64,000 bases of DNA from Belliella kenyensis. Its GTDB lineage: Bacteria; Bacteroidota; Bacteroidia; Cytophagales; Cyclobacteriaceae. The position numbers and the translations under genes were made by a program. This document shows, piece by piece, positions 9,198-18,965 of the stretch. Under the pieces are notes generated by a model. That model ran no database searches, was not told the DNA's origin, and saw only the letters and a program-made list of their open reading frames with translations. The stretch's first letter is position 1, and the number at the start of each line of letters is the position of its first letter. Location: the NCBI RefSeq assembly GCF_022549675.1, contig NZ_JAKZGR010000016.1:37048-101047 (forward strand), read 5' to 3'.

Positions 9198-9323
9198 CTT
9201 GTTTCTTGTCTCTTGTCTCTTGTCTCTTGTTTCTTGTTTCTTGTTTCTTGTTTCTTGTTTCTTGTCTCTTGTTTCTCGCTTCTCGTTTCTCGTTTCTCGT
9301 TTCTAATCTCTCGTTTCTAGCTT
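9198..9323. repeat. 7-bp tandem array, about 18 units of CTTGTTT
   Basis: Consecutive heptamers CTTGTTT / CTTGTCT (eleven units), then CTCGTTT-like units (seven), without spacers. Variants cluster in blocks, as expected from slippage and local homogenisation. The array ends 8 bp before the stop codon of the amidohydrolase gene. It is not a CRISPR array because there are no unique spacers. Any open frame across it is low-complexity and not a real gene. Confidence 0.9.
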
Positions 9324-9330
9324 CCTGCCA

Positions 9331-11034
9331 TTACTCTCTCTGATACACTATCTTACCTCCTACTACAGTCATTACCACCTTCACATTGAGTAGCTCATTT
9401 TCAGGAATCTCCATAATATCTTGATCGAAGATCGTAAAATCGGCTGCTTTTCCGACTTTAAGTGATCCTTTAAAATCTTCCTCAAATTCAGCAAAAGCCC
9501 CTGAAAGTGTGTAAGATTCCAAAGCCTGCATTCTAGTCAATTTTTGATCTGGTTCATAACCTCCTTCAGGAGTCATTTTGAGTGTTTTTCTACTTACAGA
9601 AGCATAAAAAGAAGGGATTGGATCCAAAGGCTCCACAGGTGCATCAGTCCCATTAGATAGTACTGCACCCGACCCAAGGAGTTTTTGCCATACATAAGCT
9701 CCATCTTTGATCCTTTTGGCTCCTAGCCTGCCTATAGCCCAAGGCCTGTCAGAACTCAAATGAATCGCTTGTATAGCAGCAATGACTCCAAGCTCTCCAA
9801 ACCTGCTGATATCATCTGGGTGAAGATGCTGAGCATGTTCGATACGAAAGCGGTGATTTTTCTCCTTTGGAAACTTCGCAAAAGCTGCCTCAAACCTATC
9901 CAAGACTTCTCTGTTTGTACGGTCTCCAATGGCATGAGCATTCACTTGAAATCCTAGCTCTAAGCCTTTTTCAGCAACCTGACTTACTAGATTGATCGGC
10001 ATGGTCTCATGCCCTCTATGTCCAGGCTTATCTTCATAATCTTCCAATAGCCATGCTCCCCAAGGTCCGAGAGCCCCATCCATGTTCAATTTGATCGATC
10101 TTACTGTGACCATGTGGTCTGAATCTATCATTGGCCCTCTTTGATACCATGTTTCGAGCAATTCTGGCATTCTACCTGAAAGCATCACATACATCCTTGC
10201 TGTCAGTTTTCCTTCACGCTTGAATCTCTCCAAGAGATCAATTACCTCTTGACCACTTCCTGCATCATGGAAAGAAGTGATGCCTTTCGATGCCAATTCT
10301 TCCAAAGCCAATTCAAGAGCTTTTTCTGCCCGCTCAGGAGTATCTTTCGGTACTAAACTACTCACTAAGCCAGATGCTCTCTCTACCAAAACACCCGTAG
10401 GATTCCCTACCTCATCAAGAATAATCTCGCCTCCTTCTACTACTCGAACAGGCTTTTCATTACCCAAAGTAGTGATACCAGCCATTTCCATTGCCTTTTG
10501 GTTGACAAATGAGGCATGACCTGAGGCATGAGCCAAATACACTGGATTATCAGGAGTAACTTTGCTAAGCTCATCATGAGTCTGAAATCCCCCTACAGTT
10601 TTATCTGGCATTTCTATCCACTTGTCTTGATGCCAGCCTCTTCCTGTGATCCACTCTCCTGGCTCCACATTTTTGGCCGCTTCGGCTACTTTTTCTACCA
10701 GCTCATCATAGGTTTTGACATACATCAGATCTATCTCCAATTTATTATAACCAATTCCCATCAAATGAGCATGAGATTCAATCAACCCAGGAGTCATTGT
10801 CTTACCACCTAGATCTATTCTCTCTGTGCTTTTGCTTATAGATTTTTCTACATCTTCCAAAGAGCCCATGGCGATGATCAGGCCATCTTTGATCGCAATA
10901 GCCTCCACTGTAGGTTGATCTTTTTCTACTGTATAGATTTTTCCATTGTAAAATATCTTATCTGCACGTTCTTCATGGGAACTACAGGCTGAAAGCAGCC
11001 CTATCAATACGCTGAATAGTATAATCTTTTTCAT
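9331..11034 (-). CDS. Amidohydrolase 3 (YtcJ-like) family lipoprotein
   Basis: A metal-dependent hydrolase of the amidohydrolase superfamily, 567 aa. The N-terminus is a lipoprotein signal (LLSAC, Cys17), so it acts in the envelope rather than the cytosol. Metal and active-site motifs are present: HAHL at 88-91, NAHAIGDR around residue 365, RIEHAQH around 395 and NGTDAPVEP around 465. The closing beta-sandwich contains GSLKVGKAADFTIFD. Substrates of YtcJ-like enzymes are mostly unknown (N-acyl amino acids, formamides), so none is assigned. The gene is monocistronic. Confidence 0.85.
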   Translation of the reverse strand: MKKIILFSVLIGLLSACSSHEERADKIFYNGKIYTVEKDQPTVEAIAIKDGLIIAMGSLEDVEKSISKSTERIDLGGKTMTPGLIESHAHLMGIGYNKLEIDLMYVKTYDELVEKVAEAAKNVEPGEWITGRGWHQDKWIEMPDKTVGGFQTHDELSKVTPDNPVYLAHASGHASFVNQKAMEMAGITTLGNEKPVRVVEGGEIILDEVGNPTGVLVERASGLVSSLVPKDTPERAEKALELALEELASKGITSFHDAGSGQEVIDLLERFKREGKLTARMYVMLSGRMPELLETWYQRGPMIDSDHMVTVRSIKLNMDGALGPWGAWLLEDYEDKPGHRGHETMPINLVSQVAEKGLELGFQVNAHAIGDRTNREVLDRFEAAFAKFPKEKNHRFRIEHAQHLHPDDISRFGELGVIAAIQAIHLSSDRPWAIGRLGAKRIKDGAYVWQKLLGSGAVLSNGTDAPVEPLDPIPSFYASVSRKTLKMTPEGGYEPDQKLTRMQALESYTLSGAFAEFEEDFKGSLKVGKAADFTIFDQDIMEIPENELLNVKVVMTVVGGKIVYQRE

Positions 11035-11475
11035 AAATATAATGTCTCGGTCAAATCTAGGAAAAATCTAGCTTGGAAGAATAGCCTTTCCTGTAATTGG
11101 TCTTTAAAAGATCATTATAAAGTTTAATTAAAAATCAAAAAACTTAAATTATAGTAAAAATCCATTTTGATATTTTTAGAATTTGAGCCTATATTGAGCA
11201 TGAATCCAAATAGAAAAAGGAACAATTGAATTCAAAATACATAAAATGTTGCTCACTTTATCATTTCAGCATTTTATACTTATTCTTGAAAAGTTTGTAA
11301 AAATTGTAAACCAAGCTCAATTCAATCGAGAGACAGCTGTTCACGGAATTCAAAAAAACAATGCGAATTATTTAGTGTTTTCATCACAAGAAATTCATTG
11401 ATATTCACCCATTGCTATCGAGTTAAATTTAAAATTGGAGTCTAGAAGGAGATTGTCATAACAGGGATTGTTAAG
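11035..11475. other. Intergenic, 441 bp, divergent promoter region
   Basis: AT-rich, no gene found on either strand. It separates the amidohydrolase lipoprotein gene from the divergent PAS kinase gene and should contain both promoters. No clear operator or riboswitch fold was noticed. Confidence 0.4.
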
Positions 11476-14400
11476 ATGGAAAAGAGTTTAAATCATATTG
11501 AAGAACTATGTAAGCAGATCAAAAACAATGATCAGGTTCTAGATTTTTTGACTGAAATGTGTTTTCAGAACATTTGGTTTTGGGACATACACCATCCAGA
11601 AGAAATTTGGATTAATGAAAAAATGCGCTTGAACTTAGGCTATGAAAGTCCTCTTGACAGAGTAACTTGGAATGGAATAATCTTTCAAAAAGACCTAGAA
11701 GCTTCAAGCAATGCATTTATCGATTATTTAAATAGAAAAAGATCCTCATTCGATCAAACTGTACGATTCAGACATCAAGATGGCCATACCTGTTGGTATA
11801 GATGCCAAGGAAGCATCATATCAGAGCCGAATGGGGATCATTACCGGGCAATAGGATTTTTCTCTAATCTTACAAAGCAAAAGGAACAGGAAATAAAAAG
11901 CCAATTGATATTTGAAGACACCAATACTGGTGTCTGGGAATTAGACATAGGGACTGGAAATACAACTTGGAGCGAAACGGTATATGCCATTCATGAAATA
12001 CCGAGAGGTTTTGACCACAACATGTACAATGGCATCGAGTTTTATCACCCAGATTATAGATCCATTATATACAAAGCCATAGAAAACTGCATCAAAGAGG
12101 ATATATCTTTCAACTTAGAATGCATCTTGATCACAGCCCTGCAAAATCAGAAATGGGTAAAAGCTACTGGTAGTAAGATAGGTAATAAACTCATTGGCAG
12201 TTTTCAAGACATCACAGAGATCAAAGAGCAAGAGCTGAAATTCAAGGGCATTTTTAACTCCACATTTGCCTTTATTGGGTTTTTGAATACTGATGGTGTT
12301 TTGTTAGAAGCAAATGATACAGCAGTAAAAATGGCCGGTATCACGCATGATGATGTGATTGGGAAGTACTTTTGGGATTGTTATTGGTGGCAAATATCGA
12401 CTCAAACTCAAGAAGAACTAAAAAGAAATTTTCAAATTGCTCTTTCTGGAAAATCTGTCGAATATGAGGTAGAAGTTTGGGTGGCTGGTAAGACTGCTAT
12501 TTCAATTCTTTTTTCTTTAAAACCGATATTTGACGACTATAACAATGTGGTCTATGTAATACCTGAGGGTAGAGCTATACAAGAAATCATAGAAACAAGA
12601 AATCGATACAAGGCTGTGCTCGAAGGCACTCAAGCAGGAACTTATGAATGGGATATCGAATCAGATCATGTTATCATCAATGACAAGTTTGCAGATTTGT
12701 TGGGATACTCTCAAGAAGAGTTGCAAGCAATTCCATTTAAGCACTGGTCCAAGTTCGTGCATGAGGACGACCTGCCACTTGCTTATAAGATGATCGTCAA
12801 AAACTTTAAAAAAGAATTGAATCTTTTTGAGCTAGAAATGCGACTAAAACATAAGTCAGGGTATTGGATCTGGGTAAATGTGAGAGGCAAAATTTCAGCT
12901 TGGAGTGAATCCTCAAGGGCATTGAAAATGTATGGTACTTTCATAGAAATCACCAAAAGGAAAAATGCAGAGCATGAACTACTATACAATAAAAATATCC
13001 TAGAGGCACTGTACAACTTATCTCCAATTGGTATCGCTTTGAATGATTACGAGACAGGCAAATTCCTAGATATCAACCAAAAGCTTCTCGAACCTACAGG
13101 ATATACAAAAGAGGAATTTCTTTCTTTGAGCTATTGGGATGTGACTCCTATAGAGTACCAAGAGCTAGAACATCATGTACTTTATCAAATGAGGACAAAG
13201 GGCCAATATGAGCTCTTTGAAAAGGAGTATATTCGAAAAGATGGCTCCAGATACCCAGTTTCACTACAAGGTGTTTTGATAACTGATGTGAACGGAAGGA
13301 AGCTTATCTGGTCATTTATTAGAGATATTACTATCGAAAAGGAGTCAAAAAGGAAACTTCATGAAGCAATCGGAAACCTTCAAGCAATACTAGATGCAAG
13401 TACCCAAGTATCTATCATCGCTACAGATCAGGAGGGCTTAATCACACATTTCAACTCTGGTGCTGAGAAGATGCTAGGCTACAAAGCTGAGGAATTGATA
13501 GGAAAATCTACCCCATCCTTGATTCATCTACAATCAGAAATCAATGAAGCTGCACAAGAGCTTTCATTAACTGACGAATTGCCAATCAATGGCTTCGAAG
13601 TATTCATACATTCTGCCATTAAGCATAATCATTTTACAAAGGAATGGACATTTGTTAGAAAAGATGGGTCTACTTTCCCTGTGCTACTCTCCTTTACCAC
13701 GGTAAAGCAAGAGTCGCAGGTCACTGGATTCTTAGGAATAGCCACTGATATTTCATCTTTGAAAAATGTAGAAAAAGATATCAAATCACTTTTAGATATT
13801 ACACAAGATCAAAATAAACGATTAAGAAATTTTGCACACATAGTATCTCATAATCTCAGGTCACACGGTTCAGGTATCGATGGTTTGTTAGAGATTTTTA
13901 CACGAGAAAATCCAACACTTCAAGGAAACGAACTTTTGAGCCTTCTTGATCAAGCAACGAAAAACTTGATGGGAACTATAGAAGACCTTACGGAAGTTGT
14001 ACAAGTAAACCTCAACAATAAGGACAAGCGACAGATCTATTTAAGAAAAATTATTCAAAAAAATCTTGAAAGCTTATCAGCTCAGTTGAGCTTGTCAAAA
14101 TGTAAAGTAATCTTTGAGGTTTCAGATGAGCTATCGATTTTGGCAGTTCCAGCCTACATGGACAGCATAGTCTTGAACTTTATCACCAACGCTATCAAAT
14201 ATAGATCTCTAGAAAGATCTCCACAAATAGAAATTTTCACTACCCTGAAAGATGATCGAATCTTTATTCATTTCAAAGACAACGGACTAGGAATCGATTT
14301 AGAAAAATACGGAAGTAGCCTATTTGGAATGTATAAAACATTTCACCAACATGAAGATGCTAGAGGTGTCGGCCTTTTCATAACCAAAAACCAAATTGAA

Positions 14401-14478
14401 AGTATGGGAGGATCCATAGATGTTCAAAGCAAGGTAGGTGAAGGAACGACTTTTATAGTCTCTTTTCCTAAAGATTAA
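11476..14478 (+). CDS. Multi-PAS sensor histidine kinase
   Basis: 1000 aa with no membrane helix, so a cytosolic sensor. About six PAS/PAC units follow each other (roughly 20-130, 145-250, 255-365, 380-495, 505-620, 630-765), several with the PAC signature (for example RHQDGHTCWYRC, RKDGSRYPVSL, RKDGSTFPVLLS). The kinase part has the H-box SHNLRSH (His about 792), where many relatives have a Pro after LRS. The ATPase motifs are NFITNAIKY, DNGLGIDL and GVGLFITK. No response regulator is adjacent, so it is an orphan kinase. The ligands of its PAS domains cannot be read from the sequence. Confidence 0.9.
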   Translation: MEKSLNHIEELCKQIKNNDQVLDFLTEMCFQNIWFWDIHHPEEIWINEKMRLNLGYESPLDRVTWNGIIFQKDLEASSNAFIDYLNRKRSSFDQTVRFRHQDGHTCWYRCQGSIISEPNGDHYRAIGFFSNLTKQKEQEIKSQLIFEDTNTGVWELDIGTGNTTWSETVYAIHEIPRGFDHNMYNGIEFYHPDYRSIIYKAIENCIKEDISFNLECILITALQNQKWVKATGSKIGNKLIGSFQDITEIKEQELKFKGIFNSTFAFIGFLNTDGVLLEANDTAVKMAGITHDDVIGKYFWDCYWWQISTQTQEELKRNFQIALSGKSVEYEVEVWVAGKTAISILFSLKPIFDDYNNVVYVIPEGRAIQEIIETRNRYKAVLEGTQAGTYEWDIESDHVIINDKFADLLGYSQEELQAIPFKHWSKFVHEDDLPLAYKMIVKNFKKELNLFELEMRLKHKSGYWIWVNVRGKISAWSESSRALKMYGTFIEITKRKNAEHELLYNKNILEALYNLSPIGIALNDYETGKFLDINQKLLEPTGYTKEEFLSLSYWDVTPIEYQELEHHVLYQMRTKGQYELFEKEYIRKDGSRYPVSLQGVLITDVNGRKLIWSFIRDITIEKESKRKLHEAIGNLQAILDASTQVSIIATDQEGLITHFNSGAEKMLGYKAEELIGKSTPSLIHLQSEINEAAQELSLTDELPINGFEVFIHSAIKHNHFTKEWTFVRKDGSTFPVLLSFTTVKQESQVTGFLGIATDISSLKNVEKDIKSLLDITQDQNKRLRNFAHIVSHNLRSHGSGIDGLLEIFTRENPTLQGNELLSLLDQATKNLMGTIEDLTEVVQVNLNNKDKRQIYLRKIIQKNLESLSAQLSLSKCKVIFEVSDELSILAVPAYMDSIVLNFITNAIKYRSLERSPQIEIFTTLKDDRIFIHFKDNGLGIDLEKYGSSLFGMYKTFHQHEDARGVGLFITKNQIESMGGSIDVQSKVGEGTTFIVSFPKD

Positions 14479-14705
14479 AAACATCCCATCTGAAAAATAA
14501 GAAACTTCGTAATAGGAAACTTTACAAGCAAACTATATCTAACCGATTGATCTTGATCCTCAAGTGATCACCTATTTGTCAGAAATCCCTTCTCCGGAGC
14601 CACAGTGTCTATCGACAACAAGCAAATCGCAAAGAACTTTGTAAATGACCCGAAATTCATTCCATCTTTATCTACAAAAACTAAACTACATCAGAATAAG
14701 AATCA

Positions 14706-15860
14706 ATGGAAAAGCGATATGATTATATCATCGCAGGCGCAGGACTAGCAGGTCTTAGTTTGTTAGATGGGCTTTTGAAAAGTGAAAAATTGAGAAATAA
14801 AAGAATATTGGTTTTGGAAAAGAGCTCCAAAAGTCAAAATGATCGTACATGGTGTTTTTGGGAAATGCAACCTGGGCCATTCGAACATCTGGTGGTCAAA
14901 TCTTGGAAAAATCTCCGATTCTTGTCTCCTTCGGTAAATAAGACTTTTCAAATGAAGGAATATAGCTATAAGATGATTCAGTCGGGAGATTTTTATAGTT
15001 ATGTTCGTCAGCTAGCCACTTCTTATGAAAATGTAACATTCTTAGACACCAACATCTTGTCTATCAAAGAACATGAAGGAGAACCAATAGTACACACTGA
15101 TCATGGTGTATTTTATGCCTCATATATATTCAATTCGACGGGTTTGTTTTTCCCACCTATGTCGGAAGAAAATACGATTTTACAACATTTCATGGGATGG
15201 TTTATACAAACTGATAAGCCTGCATTTGATAAGGAGGTAGGTACTCTTATGGATTTCACCCTCTCCCAACATCATGGTACTACATTCATGTATGTCTTGC
15301 CTACTTCTGATAGGGAAGCTCTCGTGGAATATACCTTGTTTTCTAAAAAGGAGCTAGACAAAAATGCTTATGAGGAAGCACTTGAAGCCTATATCGAAGA
15401 GAACATTGGTCTGAAATCCCCTAAGATAATCCATAAGGAATATGGCGTGATTCCCATGTCAATTGCAAAATTTCCAACTACTATAGGACCTCGACGACGC
15501 ATTATAAATATTGGAACAGCAGGAGGCCATACCAAAGCAAGTTCAGGATATACCTTCCAATTTGTACAAGCTAAAATTCAACGTATGTTGGGTCAGCTAG
15601 AAAAAGGTAACTCTCCAGTAATAATACCTAGCCTGAGAGAAAAAATGTTCGAATGGTATGATAGGGTGCTGGTAGATGTTTTATTACAAGAAAAGGTAAG
15701 TGGAGAATTCTTGTTTTCAAGTCTTTTCCAAAAAAATGATCCAGAGCGAATTTTGGCCTTTCTAGCAAACCAGAGTGGCTTCTGGGAAGAGTTCAAAATC
15801 CGAGATAGTGTTCCTTTTTGGCCATTCTTTACTTCTGGCATGAAGCATTTAATCAAATAG
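14706..15860 (+). CDS. crtY: Lycopene cyclase, CrtY type
   Basis: A flavoprotein that cyclises the ends of lycopene to beta-rings in carotenoid synthesis, membrane-associated. 384 aa. The N-terminal dinucleotide-binding motif is GAGLAGLSL (11-19), followed by the family motif NDRTWCFWE (about 46-54). Further on is the conserved GTAGGHTKASSGYTF (about residue 270), which corresponds to the G-x-x-G-x-x-K-P-T-T-G-Y block of beta-cyclases. No other carotenoid gene is next to it, so phytoene synthase and desaturase must be elsewhere. The ATG at 14706 starts MEKRYDYIIAG, in register with the family N-terminus. Confidence 0.9.
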   Translation: MEKRYDYIIAGAGLAGLSLLDGLLKSEKLRNKRILVLEKSSKSQNDRTWCFWEMQPGPFEHLVVKSWKNLRFLSPSVNKTFQMKEYSYKMIQSGDFYSYVRQLATSYENVTFLDTNILSIKEHEGEPIVHTDHGVFYASYIFNSTGLFFPPMSEENTILQHFMGWFIQTDKPAFDKEVGTLMDFTLSQHHGTTFMYVLPTSDREALVEYTLFSKKELDKNAYEEALEAYIEENIGLKSPKIIHKEYGVIPMSIAKFPTTIGPRRRIINIGTAGGHTKASSGYTFQFVQAKIQRMLGQLEKGNSPVIIPSLREKMFEWYDRVLVDVLLQEKVSGEFLFSSLFQKNDPERILAFLANQSGFWEEFKIRDSVPFWPFFTSGMKHLIK

Positions 15861-16010
15861 CCACCCACAGCTTCATTTTATCCTTTTGAATATCAAAACG
15901 ATAGCACCAAATTCATGAATATGCTATTAATTTTTCTCTATAGACATGGTGTTCCTTCTATTATTTTTTATACCTTATTGGAAGCTAACAACCACTAAAA
16001 ACATCTACCT

Positions 16011-17357
16011 ATGCCAAGAGCCAAATCCAATAAAGAACGAAAAATCTTTGTGCTGGATACATCGGTCATCCTTTATGCGCACAACAGCATCATGAACTTT
16101 GCAGAACATGATGTGGTCATCCCGATTACCGTATTGGAAGAGCTCGATCAGTTCAAAAAAGGAAATGACACCAAGAACTTCGAAGCAAGAGAGTTTATCC
16201 GAATTTTGGACAACCTATCAAAAGATAACATGATCCATAATTGGACTCCTTTGAATGGGAAAACTAAGGGAAACTTTAGGGTACTGATGAACCCTGACAA
16301 TACACTCAATGCCAACGAGATATTTGGGGAAGAAAAAAATGATCATAAAATACTTAATGCCGCACTTTACTTAAAACAAACTGAGAAAGGAAGAAAAGTC
16401 ATCCTTGTCAGCAAGGATATCAACCTTCGATTAAAAGCAAAATCTCTTGACATCTTTGCGGAAGATTATGAAACAGGGAAAATCAAGAATATTGATGAAC
16501 TAGAAAACACTGGTAAATTTATCATTGACGATATTGCTCCAGAGATTATCAATGATTTCTATGAGCATAGAACAATGGATGCCAAGAAAATTTTCGGAAG
16601 AAAAAAGGTGAAATCTAATGGATACTATATTCTGAAAAGTGAAAAAAACTCCGTCTTGGCATATTTCAGTGCTGAGGAGAATACAATGGAAAGAGTAGAT
16701 AAGCAGCTTTTTTATAATATCAAACCTAAAAATGCTGAACAAACCTTTGCCATGCATGCAATACTTAATCCGAGAGTAAAGCTGGTGACTATACAAGGTG
16801 TAGCAGGCACAGGCAAGACTCTTCTAGCGCTGGCAGGTGCTCTGGAGCAGCGTAGAGACTTCAAGCAGGTCTATCTGGCAAGACCCATCGTTCCATTGAG
16901 CAACAAAGACATAGGCTACTTGCCAGGAGACATCAAATCTAAGCTCAATCCATACATGGAACCCCTATGGGACAACTTGAAATTTATCCAAAATCAATTC
17001 AAAGAAACAGACAAAGAATATCAAAAAATCACTGAACTAGTCAACCAAGAAAAACTTGTAATTCAACCACTAGCCTATATCAGAGGAAGATCTCTTTCCA
17101 ATATATTCTTCATAGTAGATGAAGCTCAGAACCTGACACCTCATGAAGTGAAGACTATCATCACTAGAGCTGGAGAGAATACTAAGATCATATTCACTGG
17201 AGATGTATACCAAATAGACACTCCCTACCTAGATTCGCAAAGTAATGGACTTTCTTACCTTATCGATAGGGTAAAAGATCACCCACTATATGCTCATATC
17301 AAACTTGAAAAGGGAGAACGTTCTGAATTGGCAAACCTCGCCAATGAGCTACTCTGA
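16011..17357 (+). CDS. phoH: PIN-PhoH fusion ATPase (PhoH2 type)
   Basis: 448 aa with two domains. The N-terminal PIN domain (about 10-150) begins IFVLDTSVILYAH with the acidic metal ligands Asp, and has EELDQFK further in. The PhoH ATPase follows (about 235-448), with Walker A GVAGTGKT (263-270) and Walker B FFIVDEAQN (about 366-374). PhoH2 proteins are reported to be helicase/RNases that combine unwinding with PIN ribonuclease activity, so an RNA-processing role in the cytosol is likely. Monocistronic, closed by the strong hairpin at 17390. Confidence 0.93.
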   Translation: MPRAKSNKERKIFVLDTSVILYAHNSIMNFAEHDVVIPITVLEELDQFKKGNDTKNFEAREFIRILDNLSKDNMIHNWTPLNGKTKGNFRVLMNPDNTLNANEIFGEEKNDHKILNAALYLKQTEKGRKVILVSKDINLRLKAKSLDIFAEDYETGKIKNIDELENTGKFIIDDIAPEIINDFYEHRTMDAKKIFGRKKVKSNGYYILKSEKNSVLAYFSAEENTMERVDKQLFYNIKPKNAEQTFAMHAILNPRVKLVTIQGVAGTGKTLLALAGALEQRRDFKQVYLARPIVPLSNKDIGYLPGDIKSKLNPYMEPLWDNLKFIQNQFKETDKEYQKITELVNQEKLVIQPLAYIRGRSLSNIFFIVDEAQNLTPHEVKTIITRAGENTKIIFTGDVYQIDTPYLDSQSNGLSYLIDRVKDHPLYAHIKLEKGERSELANLANELL

Positions 17358-17389
17358 TCTCTGAGACACACTTTATTTGATATTAAAAA

Positions 17390-17424
17390 TAGCCTAGCGA
17401 TGCATTCGCTAGGCTATTTTTTTT
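17390..17424 (+). terminator. Strong intrinsic terminator after phoH
   Basis: TAGCCTAGCGA (17390-17400) pairs perfectly with TCGCTAGGCTA (17406-17416) over a 5-base loop, followed by eight T. A-rich sequence on the other side means it could act both ways. Confidence 0.93.
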
Positions 17425-17640
17425 GAGATTCGCGCAACTCATTTTTTCGAAATATTCTATCGAAATATGTATCAAATTGAAAACATACTTGTTCGATTAC
17501 GTACACTATAGCAGGTCAGAAATCAATTTTATGTTCTGATTTTCAACGATTTAACTTTTTTGGATCAGGTTTTGGCATATCCCTATTGTCGATAAGACAT
17601 AAAGTGACACAGGATATAAAAAAGCAAAAAACAAAAAAAT

Positions 17641-17991
17641 ATGAAAACTTCCATCTTAACTCAGAAAAACGTATGTGCCTTCATAGGCTTAGTAATGGCA
17701 ATCATGATCGTGTGGAGTGCAAATGCTCAAGCCTCAACATTGAAAAATGATTCAACTACAGAAAAAACTGCATTGACGCCAAAGTCAAATGCTCCCGAAT
17801 CATCGAATCTTGTCCTTGAATTACCATCCTTGAAAGAAGAGCCTACAGCAGTGCTGATCAATAAATATGGCGATGTAGTTGCGGAATTCTACGGAGAGAT
17901 GGAAGAGATCAAAGTAAAATTCAGTGGTCTTTTTGAAAAATGTGATTACATCACCAAATCAGGCAAGCAATCATTTTACTTGAAAAGCTAA
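17641..17991 (+). CDS. Small secreted protein of unknown function
   Basis: 116 aa. A signal peptide is clear: basic start (MKTSILTQK), hydrophobic core around 12-27, and cleavage likely after ANAQA (about 26-30). The mature part has a Ser/Thr/Lys-rich linker, then a compact segment (about 60-116) with the pattern AVLINKYGDVVAEFYGE and a single Cys near residue 101. No family recognised. It has its own terminator at 18028 and about 215 bp upstream free of other genes, so it is an independent unit. It lies convergent with the response regulator at 18069, and no functional link is implied. Confidence 0.65.
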   Translation: MKTSILTQKNVCAFIGLVMAIMIVWSANAQASTLKNDSTTEKTALTPKSNAPESSNLVLELPSLKEEPTAVLINKYGDVVAEFYGEMEEIKVKFSGLFEKCDYITKSGKQSFYLKS

Positions 17992-18027
17992 GACATATAA
18001 GAATTGTTTGGTTTAACGATAAAAAAG

Positions 18028-18056
18028 AAGGTGAGCGATGCTCACCTTTTTTTTAA
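18028..18056. terminator. Bidirectional hairpin terminator
   Basis: AAGGTGAGC (18028-18036) and GCTCACCTT (18040-18048) form a perfect 9-bp stem with a 3-base loop. A run of T follows on the plus strand and a run of A precedes it. It serves the secreted-protein gene (plus) and probably the convergent response-regulator gene (minus). Confidence 0.9.
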
Positions 18057-18068
18057 ATATCTCCACAA

Positions 18069-18824
18069 TTAACTTTCTGTAATAGTGTTCAACTTGGCTA
18101 AAAAGCTATTATAATATTGTCTACCCACTTGGACTACTGCACCTGTCTCCAAAGATATTTCTTTGGTGTTGAAACTTTCGATTTGACCTAATTGGACGAT
18201 AAAAGACTTCTGAACTCTCAAGAAAAGATGAGCAGGCAATTTTTCTTCCATATCTTTCATTGATTTTCTGATGGTATAGTTTCTATGTCTTGTATATATC
18301 GTGACCATGTTACCATTTGCTTCTACATAAAAAATATCCGTATAAGGCACTTTTTCATACGAATTATCAGCTTTGATATATACAGCATCAGTTACCAAAT
18401 AAGGGCTTTCATCTTTTGATTTTACGATAGCTGCATCTGAGATAGGGTTTACTCTTTTGTTGTAAAGAACAATCTCGACGATGGCATGAATATCATTTGT
18501 ATTGAAAGGCTTTACGATAAATCCAGCTGGATTGATTCTTTTGGCTCTTTCGATGATCGTAGGATCAGAGTAAGAAGTAACGAATACTAGCGGGGCGTCT
18601 ACCATCTGTCTAAGGATCTCACCTAGCTCTATACCGTCTTTATCTCCCTTTAGCTTGATGTCCATGAAGATCATATCAGGTCTATATTTCTTGATGATCT
18701 TGATGGCTTGATTAGCTGAATTAGCTATATCAATATTGACATAGCCAAGCAATTCAAGGATTTCTTCAATATTCTCTGCGATATTTACATCGTCTTCGAC
18801 GACTAGTATTCTTTCCTCTTTCAT
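18069..18824 (-). CDS. LytTR-family response regulator
   Basis: 251 aa. A receiver domain (about 4-122) has the acidic pair EDD near the start, the phospho-acceptor Asp in MIFMDIKLKG (about 56) and the conserved Lys in IVKPFN (about 108). A LytTR DNA-binding domain (about 145-248) follows, with the typical FYVEANGNMVTIYT and FLRVQKSFIVQL. It binds promoter DNA once phosphorylated, but its regulon is unknown. It is 141 bp downstream of a second LytTR regulator and may be read from its own promoter. No kinase gene touches it. Confidence 0.92.
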   Translation of the reverse strand: MKEERILVVEDDVNIAENIEEILELLGYVNIDIANSANQAIKIIKKYRPDMIFMDIKLKGDKDGIELGEILRQMVDAPLVFVTSYSDPTIIERAKRINPAGFIVKPFNTNDIHAIVEIVLYNKRVNPISDAAIVKSKDESPYLVTDAVYIKADNSYEKVPYTDIFYVEANGNMVTIYTRHRNYTIRKSMKDMEEKLPAHLFLRVQKSFIVQLGQIESFNTKEISLETGAVVQVGRQYYNSFLAKLNTITES

Positions 18825-18965
18825 AGATGTCTAAGGCAAACTTGGAGTGATTAATGGGAACAAATCAATTTTTCTGTATACAAAATTAATTAATTCTATA
18901 TACAAAATCTAAATTTACTAATCAATAGTTTGCTTTTTTACTAAAATATATCAACAAACTTTCGA

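Noticed and set aside
9198..9323. CRISPR array
   Set aside because: Units of 7 bp without spacers and no cas genes nearby. It is simple tandem repeat DNA.
9119..9343. Plus-strand frame of 74 codons across the heptamer array
   Set aside because: Its Ser/Leu/Phe/Cys repeats come from the 7-bp tandem repeat, with no family and no start signal. It is not a gene.
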